Position numbers and translations under genes: made by a program. The notes beneath the pieces were generated by a model that had not been told where the DNA came from, made no database searches, and saw only the letters and a program-made list of their open reading frames with translations. This document shows positions 27,328-34,376 of a DNA stretch of 64,000 bases, in pieces. Position 1 is the first letter of the stretch, and each line of letters opens with the position of its first letter. This stretch comes from Neolewinella antarctica (lineage in GTDB: Bacteria > Bacteroidota > Bacteroidia > Chitinophagales > Saprospiraceae): positions 372,001 through 436,000 of the forward strand of contig NZ_JAATJH010000003.1 of the NCBI RefSeq assembly GCF_011927835.1, written 5' to 3'.

Positions 27328-27867
27328 ATGCCCACCAGTATCCTCGGCCAGATTGATTTTTGGCCCCTTTCAAGAATTCCCAGTAATTACCGAGTTTGCG
27401 ACGGCTCGCTCCTGCGGGTCAAGGACAATAGTTCCCTGTTCAGTTTGCTGGGCACCACCTACGGCGGTGATGGCCGCGAAACCTTCGCCCTACCCGATCT
27501 GCGCGGCCGTTTACCCGTAGGGGCGGGTAGCGTAGCGGGGCGAACCACGGTGGCGCTCGGGCAGCGGGGCGGGTTGTCCGAAGCGGTTCTGGAAGTAAGC
27601 AACCTGCCGCCCCACACGCATACGAACCCCGCCCTGGTGTTGTCGTCGGGTACTCCGGAAACCAAGGTCGGGAAGAACGGATTCATCGCAAGCCAGACCC
27701 CCGGTACATTCTTGTTTAGCGGTACGGCGGCTCCGGACGCGACGCTGGCCGCCGATGCGCTTCGGGTAGAGATCGTCGGCAACACCGACCCCGTTAATAT
27801 TCAATCGCCCGTCCTCACGCTCGTCGCCACCATTTGCGTCTCCGGTATTTTTCCCAGTCGCCGCTAA
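27328..27867 (+). CDS. Phage tail-collar domain protein (single collar domain)
   Basis: 179 residues. The collar motif is clear: LLRVKDNSSLFSLLGTTYGGDGRETFALPDLRGRLPVGAG, then NLPPHTHTN, the pattern of tail-fibre collar and microcystin-dependent-protein (MdpB)-like proteins. No signal peptide. In free-living bacteria such proteins are often found as small tandem clusters away from prophages, and their function is unknown. It sits between a T9SS protein and a second collar protein, probably in one operon. No other phage structural genes are visible in the window, so this is not an evident prophage. Confidence 0.88.
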   Translation: MPTSILGQIDFWPLSRIPSNYRVCDGSLLRVKDNSSLFSLLGTTYGGDGRETFALPDLRGRLPVGAGSVAGRTTVALGQRGGLSEAVLEVSNLPPHTHTNPALVLSSGTPETKVGKNGFIASQTPGTFLFSGTAAPDATLAADALRVEIVGNTDPVNIQSPVLTLVATICVSGIFPSRR

Positions 27868-27887
27868 CCTTCAAAACCCCCATAAAC

Positions 27888-28994
27888 ATGAGCATTACTA
27901 CCGGAGAGATCCTCCTCGTCGCATTCAATTATGCTCCACGTGATTTCGCGCTTTGCCAGGGCCAGCTACTTTCAATCTCCGGCAACACGCAACTTTTTTC
28001 TCTCCTGGGCACCACTTTTGGGGGCGACGGAAGAACGACTTTTGCACTCCCGGACCTGAGCGGACGGGGGCCGGTCAGCCGGGGCGGCAACTTTGGGGGG
28101 CGGACCACCGAACTAGGTGATGCTTACGGTACCGGCACGGCCAGCCTGAATGGCCAGCTACCCCAACATACCCACGGAGGTGAAGTCGTGCTCGGTAGCC
28201 CGGCCGCTAACCTCAGTAGCGGTAAAGATGCGTACCTGTCCACAAAACCAGCGGGTGAGTTATACACCAAAAGTACCGTAGGGGCGGGGCTCAACGCCAC
28301 GAGCGTCAGGTCCGACAGGACCGGGGTCGAGAACTTGCAACCCTTTCAATTCAGTAGCCAGGAACCTTCACTAGCGCTGAATTACTGTATTGCACTGTCC
28401 GGGACCCACCCTACAACAGAACCCGAGCCCGACGTGGAGACCAGTGAAATTAAGCTCGACGACGTAACTACTTACATTGGTACGGTGCAGTTCTTTGCGA
28501 ATAATTTCGTCCCGCGCGGTTATTTACCTTGCGCGGGTCAATTGCTCGCCGTCAGTAACTACCAAACGCTGTTCCAACTGATCGGTACGCTTTACGGAAG
28601 TGACGGGCCGAATACTTTCGCGCTGCCCGATCTCCGCGGCTGCTATCCGCTCGGAGCTTCCGGAACGGAAGCGGCAAAAGGTCGGCCGTTGGCTTCCCGC
28701 GAAGGGCAACCCACCTTTACCATGACGGCGGATCACCTCCCCGCCCACTCTCACGCGGGAACGATGCTACTCGGTGGGGGTAGGAATGTTTTACCTACGG
28801 CGGACGACAACTATTTGGACGGGTCGTCCCTGCCGGGCGTCTACCGACCGGAGGCCGGCCAAGAAGTACTCGGGGCGAGCGGTAGCGTTACGATGGATAC
28901 GGCGGGCGGCGGTCAACCATTCAGCCTTCAAAGCCCCTACCTCGGCCTCACGGCGGCTATCGCAGTGTCCGGTGAATATCCTCCGCACAACTAG
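27888..28994 (+). CDS. Tandem tail-collar domain protein (two collar domains)
   Basis: 368 residues from ATG 27888 (frame open from 27834, but MSITTGEILLVAFNYAPRDF is the conserved start of this family). It contains two full collar modules: FALCQGQLLSISGNTQLFSLLGTTFGGDGRTTFALPDLSGR near residues 19-60 and YLPCAGQLLAVSNYQTLFQLIGTLYGSDGPNTFALPDLRG near residues 205-245. Each is followed by a His-rich turn (QLPQHTHGG; HLPAHSHAG). It looks like an internal duplication of the single-domain neighbour upstream. Function unknown; MdpB-like proteins have been suggested to be cell-surface or particle-associated, which is not shown here. Confidence 0.88.
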   Translation: MSITTGEILLVAFNYAPRDFALCQGQLLSISGNTQLFSLLGTTFGGDGRTTFALPDLSGRGPVSRGGNFGGRTTELGDAYGTGTASLNGQLPQHTHGGEVVLGSPAANLSSGKDAYLSTKPAGELYTKSTVGAGLNATSVRSDRTGVENLQPFQFSSQEPSLALNYCIALSGTHPTTEPEPDVETSEIKLDDVTTYIGTVQFFANNFVPRGYLPCAGQLLAVSNYQTLFQLIGTLYGSDGPNTFALPDLRGCYPLGASGTEAAKGRPLASREGQPTFTMTADHLPAHSHAGTMLLGGGRNVLPTADDNYLDGSSLPGVYRPEAGQEVLGASGSVTMDTAGGGQPFSLQSPYLGLTAAIAVSGEYPPHN

Positions 28995-29099
28995 AGCGGG
29001 TCAGGTGAAGCAGTTCAGCAAAAATCGCAAAAAGTAACAAGGTGCGCCCACAACGCAGGAAAGTAATTACCGGTTGTAAGGAAAACAGCTATCCTCCGC

Positions 29100-30314
29100 A
29101 TGCCATTCCAATTCCTTTTCGGAACCCTCGCGCTACCCCCGCAGCACCCTGACTGCCGCCTGTGCGCGACCATCCCCGCCAAGGATGAAGCGGAGTTCAT
29201 CATCCCTTCCCTCGATGCGCTTCGCCTACAGACCGACGAAGACGGAATACCCCTGCCGGCCAACCAGTACGAAGTCTTGGTGCTGGCTAACAACTGTGAG
29301 GACGCTACGGTCACCATTATTGAAGCATACCAACGCCAGTACCCCGAATTCAGGCTGTACGTCTGTGAGCGCCGCCTACCCGCCAGCATTGCCTGCGTCG
29401 GTACCGCCCGCCGGCTGATGATGGACACCGCTTACGAAAGGTTCCGGGCGGTGGGCCGGCTCGATGGTGCCATTTGCAGCACCGACGCCGACACCCTGGT
29501 CGGGCCAAACTGGGCGTACCACATCTTGCGTAACGTCCGCCAGGGTGCGCGCGCCATCGGCGGTCGTATTCTGGTCCCCCAGGAAGAAGACCGGGATACC
29601 CACTACCGCAAGCAACATCTGCTGGACGTCACCTACCGCAGCTTGTTTTACTGTTTAGAATCCATTATCGACCCCTCCGAAGCCGACCCCTGGCCACGCC
29701 ACTTTCAGCACTTTGGCCCCAGCATGGCCGTCACCGCCGAAGCTTACGAAAAATGCGGTGGCATCCCGCCCCTGAATAGTCTGGAAGATGTCTACTTCGT
29801 CTTCGCCCTCGAGCGTGCGGACGTGTTCGTTACTCACGATCCTCAAGTTTGGGTAAGAACTTCCACCCGCGTGAGCGACCGGGTTGTCGGCACGGCCTTC
29901 AGCCACCAACTGGATGCATGGGCGACCATGGAGCGGGAAAACCGGGAACAGCGGGTGGTTTCTTTTAGCAACTGCGTGCAACTGTTCAAATGGAAAGTGG
30001 CCCTGCGCCGGGCCTACCTACGCCGTTCCGGTTTCGGCTGCCCGCAGCTGGAAAAACTGGCGGCCAGAATGAAGTGGTCGGTCGCGGAACTGCACCAACT
30101 CATCCGTCAGGCAGCGAGTTTTGGTGCACTCTATCAGCACGTTGGCGGTCAGCTACACGCCGACCCTACCTTCAGCGACCAACCCATCACCGAGGCGATT
30201 GCGCAACTCCGCAGCTTTACGCATTCGATGCGCCACCGGGCTTTCGGTAAACATCCATCCGGTAACGCTGCCGCCGATCTTCGTGCAGATGAGCATAATT
30301 TCGCCGCAGCTTAG
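29100..30314 (+). CDS. Family 2-like glycosyltransferase
   Basis: 404 residues, soluble. GT-A signatures: CRLCATIPAKDEAEFIIPSLDALRLQ, EVLVLANNCEDATVTII, and ICSTDADTLVGPNW (metal-binding DAD), then FGPSMAVTAEAYEKCGGIPPLNSLEDVYFV (acceptor loop with ED). Membrane helices are lacking. Its 3' 98 bp overlap the convergent PIG-L/methyltransferase gene. Together with that gene and the ACAD-like gene beyond, it forms a compact cluster that I recall being annotated side by side in other bacteria; the product is not known to me. Likely transfers a sugar that is then N-deacetylated and methylated (inference). Confidence 0.85.
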   Translation: MPFQFLFGTLALPPQHPDCRLCATIPAKDEAEFIIPSLDALRLQTDEDGIPLPANQYEVLVLANNCEDATVTIIEAYQRQYPEFRLYVCERRLPASIACVGTARRLMMDTAYERFRAVGRLDGAICSTDADTLVGPNWAYHILRNVRQGARAIGGRILVPQEEDRDTHYRKQHLLDVTYRSLFYCLESIIDPSEADPWPRHFQHFGPSMAVTAEAYEKCGGIPPLNSLEDVYFVFALERADVFVTHDPQVWVRTSTRVSDRVVGTAFSHQLDAWATMERENREQRVVSFSNCVQLFKWKVALRRAYLRRSGFGCPQLEKLAARMKWSVAELHQLIRQAASFGALYQHVGGQLHADPTFSDQPITEAIAQLRSFTHSMRHRAFGKHPSGNAAADLRADEHNFAAA

Positions 30315-31584
30315 TGGCGAAGGCTTCGTGCACCTCGTCGCCGGTCAGTGGATAGTCCGGCACGTAAGGAGTGTAATGGACGAGCATCAGGTCGCCACCG
30401 GGCCGTAGTTGCTTCGTGATGGCCGCAACGGCCACGCCCAAATCTTCCTGGCTCCAATAGTAACCGACTTCGGAAAGTATTATCAGGTCGAATAATTCTT
30501 CGGGTCGCTCGTGCGGGAAGTCCATTTGGCGGAATACAACAGAACCGTTTTCTCCGAGTCGCGCCCGTGCGCGCGCCAGTGGCTTGGCCGACGTGTCGAG
30601 CGCAAGTAAATGATCGCAGCGGTCCGCCAGCATGCTCGTTAAAATGCCGATCGAGCAGCCAATCTCCAGACCGTTTGCGTACCGCTGTTTCGGCAGCGCC
30701 GCTACGGTGTGCCGGTACTTATCCTGTTCGTACTGACTAGTTTCGAAGGACCATGGGTCGTTGTTGTTGTCGTAAACCTGGTTGAAATAGGCTTCGGACA
30801 GGGAGCGGTGTTGCTTTTCCGCGTCTTCGAAATACAGTTCGGTATCGTGGCGGAAGTTGGCGAGCATCTCTGGGCTGAGCATAAACCCATCGGCATCGTC
30901 ATCGATCAGCCGGGTTGTCTGTGAGACGTGGTGGGCGATGGCACGCTGTTTGTGGGGCTGCTGTTCGGTGATGTCCAGCCGCCAGGCGATGACTTCGTCG
31001 GGGTAGGGGAGTTCCGCTTCCTGGCTGCTGTTCCACATCCAGATCGGATACTCCACCCAGCGGGGCTTTTCCGCGAGTTGGCTAACGGCTTCACGGCAGA
31101 TCTCCCAGGTGCCGCGGTGATCGCAGTGGGGGTCGCGCCGCCAGGGAACGAGGACGTGACTGGGTTTTTGCCGGTCGATTAGTTGCCTGATGTGGTCCAC
31201 CGCCCCGTCGAAACCCGGGGAATGTTGCCGGGGGACTTCAGTATCGGGGTAACGGAGGAAAGAAACGTTCGCCTCGTCCACGCCAAGTTCCTGACAAGCC
31301 GCCAGGGCTTCGGACTCCCGCAAACTCACGCGCGCGGCCCGGTCGTAGCGCCGGGAGTTGGGGTGAGACATCGCACCGTCACTGACGAACACGACGTGGA
31401 CGTGCTGGTCGCGCTCCCGCAGCAGGGCAACGAGGCCCCCACAACCCAGTGATTCATCGTCGGGGTGGGGCGCAAAAAGTAAGGTAGACTTCCAAAAATG
31501 GAGGTCGGAATGGGGGTGCAACGGGGGCTCGGAGGCAAGCGCGCGCTTACGCTTCGTGAGTTCGGAGCTGGTGGAAATCGTCAT
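30217..31584 (-). CDS. Bifunctional PIG-L deacetylase / SAM-dependent methyltransferase
   Basis: 455 residues. The N-terminal half is a PIG-L (LmbE-like) zinc deacetylase: LLFAPHPDDESLGCGGLVALL (His-Pro-Asp-Asp zinc motif), VVFVSDGAMSHPNS, and PWRRDPHCDHRGTWEI (second His site). A short linker is followed by a NodS-like class I methyltransferase: YFNQVYDNNNDPWSFETSQYEQDKY, glycine motif LEIGCSIGILTSMLA, ALDTSAKPLARARARL, and DLIILSEVGYYW. The fusion implies N-deacetylation of an acetamido sugar followed by N-methylation, as in Nod-factor and mycothiol-type chemistry (family knowledge; the substrate is unknown). The start overlaps the upstream ACAD-like gene by 38 bp, so the two are co-transcribed. 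Confidence 0.88.
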   Translation of the reverse strand: MTISTSSELTKRKRALASEPPLHPHSDLHFWKSTLLFAPHPDDESLGCGGLVALLRERDQHVHVVFVSDGAMSHPNSRRYDRAARVSLRESEALAACQELGVDEANVSFLRYPDTEVPRQHSPGFDGAVDHIRQLIDRQKPSHVLVPWRRDPHCDHRGTWEICREAVSQLAEKPRWVEYPIWMWNSSQEAELPYPDEVIAWRLDITEQQPHKQRAIAHHVSQTTRLIDDDADGFMLSPEMLANFRHDTELYFEDAEKQHRSLSEAYFNQVYDNNNDPWSFETSQYEQDKYRHTVAALPKQRYANGLEIGCSIGILTSMLADRCDHLLALDTSAKPLARARARLGENGSVVFRQMDFPHERPEELFDLIILSEVGYYWSQEDLGVAVAAITKQLRPGGDLMLVHYTPYVPDYPLTGDEVHEAFATKLRRNYAHLHEDRRQRYRMDVYRKPGGASNA

Positions 31585-32722
31585 GTTGGTTTAAGTAATA
31601 TTGGCCGACCATCTCCAGCGTCGCGTCGGGGGCGGGCTGGCGGAGGTACATGCTCAGGTCAGTGTGTAGTCTCGCAAAAGGCGAAGGGTGCAGCAAGCCG
31701 CGCGCGCCCACGGAGCGTTCGGCCAACTGTAAACAGTCGAGACAGATTTCGGCAATGGCCGTTCTGGTCATATTAGCGGAGGCAACGATGGCGTCGCTGT
31801 CTTTGGAGTTGTCGTTGAGCTGGCCGGAGCGGTCCAGCCAGAGGTTACCGGTCTCGCAGGCGATCGCCATCTGGCCAACGCGGGTACGCTGGTAGGGATC
31901 ATCCTCGCGACCGACTTTGCGAAGGAAGTTTCTTGTTTCGTCCAGCAGCGCTTCGGCGGCACCCAGGTGGACGGCGGCGAAGCGGATGGCACCACCGCTG
32001 AAGTGGGGTTGAATCTCGTACTCGTCCGGCTTGCCGAGTAGCTGGTGACCGGTGAGTTGCTGACCACTAAAGTCGATTTTGTGGCTCACGCTGTTGCGCA
32101 TGCCAAGGGGGCTCCAGAAGCTCTCGTCGACCGGTAGTTCGTGCTCGTCGAGGTGAACTATGCTCATTTGCCAGCCCCGTGATTCCCCGTCCGGTCCGTG
32201 CAGAACCCCCGGTACGATGGGCCGCGTCACTTGCGTCGATCCGCTGCAGAAGCTCTTTGAACCCTGCACCCGCGCGCCGTCGCCCGCCTCATCCTGGTGC
32301 AAATGAACGCCATCGCGCATTTCCGTATTCCACACGCCGAACAGGTGGCCCGCCCGCGCATCCGCGTAGTAGGTTTGGCGCTGACGCGGGGTGCCGTAGA
32401 GGTGGAGGAGGAGCAGGGCATTGACGTGGCCCTCGTAAATTCTCCCCACCGAGAGGTTCCCCCGGCCGACTAACTTCAGTAATTGCAGCAGAGTCGCGGT
32501 ATTCGGGCCAGTCATGTCCAGGGCTTCCCCGGGCAGGGTAATGGCGAAGAAGCCGGCCTCCTGCAGTAAATCCATCTCGCGGTGGGGGAAACCGCCATCG
32601 GCGTAGGTTGCCGCCGCTAGTTCCCGCATTACATTGCTCAAATCGTACGCGGTTGCCAGGCTTGCGCTAATTTGGCAAGTACGGGAAGGCGCGCTGGTGG
32701 ACAAAATCTGGGTAGCAGTCAT
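31547..32722 (-). CDS. Acyl-CoA dehydrogenase-like flavoprotein
   Basis: 391 residues with acyl-CoA dehydrogenase fold order: N-terminal helical part (VMRELAAATYADGGFPHREMDLLQEAGFFAITLP), middle beta part with substrate/FAD loops (FGVWNTEMRDGVHL; GSKSFCSGSTQVTRPIVPG), and a C-terminal helical bundle (AERSVGARGLLHPSPFARLHTDLSMYLRQPAPDATLEMVG). The usual catalytic Glu region is divergent, and the GSKSFCSGS loop differs from the common G.K.fitna. It may therefore oxidise a non-CoA substrate, as in flavin-dependent monooxygenase or desulfurising relatives. Upstream gene of the PIG-L/methyltransferase, overlapping 38 bp. Specific reaction unknown. Confidence 0.8.
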   Translation of the reverse strand: MTATQILSTSAPSRTCQISASLATAYDLSNVMRELAAATYADGGFPHREMDLLQEAGFFAITLPGEALDMTGPNTATLLQLLKLVGRGNLSVGRIYEGHVNALLLLHLYGTPRQRQTYYADARAGHLFGVWNTEMRDGVHLHQDEAGDGARVQGSKSFCSGSTQVTRPIVPGVLHGPDGESRGWQMSIVHLDEHELPVDESFWSPLGMRNSVSHKIDFSGQQLTGHQLLGKPDEYEIQPHFSGGAIRFAAVHLGAAEALLDETRNFLRKVGREDDPYQRTRVGQMAIACETGNLWLDRSGQLNDNSKDSDAIVASANMTRTAIAEICLDCLQLAERSVGARGLLHPSPFARLHTDLSMYLRQPAPDATLEMVGQYYLNQHDDFHQLRTHEA

Positions 32723-32917
32723 GTCATTTATACGTAAGCTAAATGGGATTAGTTGCGGCTACATTTTGTTCTTTCCGTTAACCTATTCCGTTGCAGTTTG
32801 TCAGGATTTGCCACGTCAGAGCGGACAAGTTTTTTGTATCTGGCAGATAATTTAACAGCCGCCCCGGCCCACTTTGGGTAACTGCCCAATGATTACTTGC
32901 CTTTCCCAAAAAACCCG

Positions 32918-32933
32918 GCACCGGCGACCGCGC
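32918..32933 (+). repeat. GC-rich 16-mer variant
   Basis: GCACCGGCGACCGCGC (one mismatch), 54 nt upstream of the DUF1206 gene. Confidence 0.6.
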
Positions 32934-32987
32934 CCTAACTCGAACTTGATCACTTCCACTACGCTATACTCATAAACTAAAAAGAAT

Positions 32988-33770
32988 ATGGGATTGAGTA
33001 AGGAGACGCAACAAATGCTGTTTCAAATCGGGTACACGGCGAAAGGTATTGTCTATGCATTAATTGGCTTTTTTGCCCTGGGGTCGCTGATTGGTATATC
33101 ACGGGGAGCGACCGGGCCCAAAGAAATCATCGAGTGGTTGGGTAACAGTTCATTAGGGCACTTTGCCCTGGTTGCTATTGGCCTGGGCTTGCTCTGCTAT
33201 TGCGGCTACCGCTTGTACATGGCCATTATGGATACCAAAAATGAAGGAGAAGATGCTACCGCCCTGGTCAAACGCATCGGCTGGGCGGTCAGCGGCACTT
33301 CCTACGGAATACTGAGTGTATTTGCATTCAAAGAAGCGTTCGCCGGCGGTGGAAGCAAGGGCGGCAAACAAACCATGATCGCTACCATTCTGGAGCAGAA
33401 CTGGGGCCACCTGGCCGTAGGGCTCATCGGCCTGATCGTGCTGGGCGTAGCCGCTTACCAAGTCTACCGAGCCGTCAAGGATAAGCACATGAAGGACGTG
33501 AAGAGTCAGGGACTTTCCCAGACCCAGGAAAACACGTTCCGTATTATGGGCCGCGTGGGGCTCGTCGCGCGTGCCGTCGTGTTCACCATCATCGCCTATT
33601 TTCTCTACCGAGCGGCGCAGTCGGAAGACGCCAGTGAATTTCGGGGTATTGAAGAATCACTGGAGTACCTGAACCAGGGCTGGGGGAACGTCGCCTTAGC
33701 TATAATCGGTCTCGGACTACTGGCTTATGGCCTATTTATGTTCGTGCGGGCGCGGTTTGAGCGGGTTTAG
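32988..33770 (+). CDS. DUF1206 membrane protein
   Basis: 260 residues made of three repeats of a two-helix unit. Each begins with an amphipathic stretch and RxGYxAKGxVYALIG-like helix: FQIGYTAKGIVYALIGFFAL, KRIGWAVSGTSYGILSVFAF, and GRVGLVARAVVFTIIAYFLY. Each second helix has GxxAYxxYRxxx character (LGLLCYCGYRLYMAI; LGVAAYQVYRAVKD; LGLLAYGLFMFVRA). This is the DUF1206 architecture, an inner-membrane protein of unknown function. Alone on its strand; a heptamer array follows its stop. Confidence 0.9.
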   Translation: MGLSKETQQMLFQIGYTAKGIVYALIGFFALGSLIGISRGATGPKEIIEWLGNSSLGHFALVAIGLGLLCYCGYRLYMAIMDTKNEGEDATALVKRIGWAVSGTSYGILSVFAFKEAFAGGGSKGGKQTMIATILEQNWGHLAVGLIGLIVLGVAAYQVYRAVKDKHMKDVKSQGLSQTQENTFRIMGRVGLVARAVVFTIIAYFLYRAAQSEDASEFRGIEESLEYLNQGWGNVALAIIGLGLLAYGLFMFVRARFERV

Positions 33771-33860
33771 TCGGTAGGAAGATTTAGGCGGTAGGATACT
33801 AGGCGGTAGGCGGTAGACTTGATATCTACCGCCTACCAGTCTACCAGTCTGCCAGGCTAC
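33771..33860. repeat. Short CGGTAGG/CCTACCG array after DUF1206
   Basis: Left part GGTAGG-type units, right part CTACCGCC/CTACCAGT units, inverted to each other as at 7505-7790. Confidence 0.75.
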
Positions 33861-33864
33861 ATAC

Positions 33865-34164
33865 CTACGAAAGCAAGCTCTGCAACTTCATCGCCAAGCC
33901 CATATCGCCCTTAATCTTCACCTTACCACCCATCATCGCCATCATGGGGTTTAGTTTACCGGTGCGGAGTTGGTCGAGGGTATCGACGTCGGTGGTGACA
34001 ACGGTGTCGGCTTCTTTGTCGTCTTCGGTCACGACGGCGCCGCCATCGTTCGTCATGTCGATGAAGATAGTGCCTTCGTCGAGGGAAAGCTTGAGTGATT
34101 TACCGAGGTTAGGTGCTTTTGCGCCGGCTTTGGTGACGCCTTCTTTGAATTCTTCGAAAGTCAT
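33865..34164 (-). CDS. SCP2 sterol-binding-like protein
   Basis: 99 residues matching a minimal SCP2 domain: LSLDEGTIFIDMTNDGGAVVTEDDKEADTVVTTDVDTLDQLRTGKLNPMMAMMGGKVKIKGDMGLAMKLQSLL. The DTVVTTDVDTLDQLRTGKLNP and GKVKIKGDMGLAMKL blocks are the family core. It forms a hydrophobic pocket for lipids or acyl-CoA; the bacterial role is unclear. Lies downstream of alaS on the same strand, 212 bp away, with a hairpin element between them. Confidence 0.88.
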   Translation of the reverse strand: MTFEEFKEGVTKAGAKAPNLGKSLKLSLDEGTIFIDMTNDGGAVVTEDDKEADTVVTTDVDTLDQLRTGKLNPMMAMMGGKVKIKGDMGLAMKLQSLLS

Positions 34165-34246
34165 GGTGGATTGTTTTTTATGGTAGCGGCTGGGCCGGTG
34201 GTTTGGTTCACTGGGGGCTTGCGAAAATTCGCTGATGGGGGGGGGC

Positions 34247-34370
34247 AGTTACACATCTGATGACCGCCATTGGCAGCAGCGAAGCTAACTTTCCCGGACC
34301 GGCGCTACGCGGCGGCCCAGGAAAGATGCATCCGATGACCGCCGTTGGCAGCAGCGCAGCTAGAACTGAC
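34247..34370. repeat. CATCYGATGA-bordered element A
   Basis: Left border AGTTACACATCTGATGA (34247-34263), then a GC-rich stretch with stem CTTTCC (34289-34294) / GGAAAG (34320-34325), right border GATGCATCCGATGA (34325-34338), and a tail to 34370 rich in CAGCAGCG. The tail plus right border (46 nt) recurs exactly, inverted, at 44459-44504. Shares borders with elements at 37170, 44297 and 44459, but the hairpin cores differ. Confidence 0.8.
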
Positions 34371-34376
34371 ATCTGA

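Noticed and set aside
27328-28994. Prophage indicated by tail-collar genes
   Set aside because: No capsid, terminase, integrase or lysis genes nearby; such collar proteins occur alone in many bacteria.
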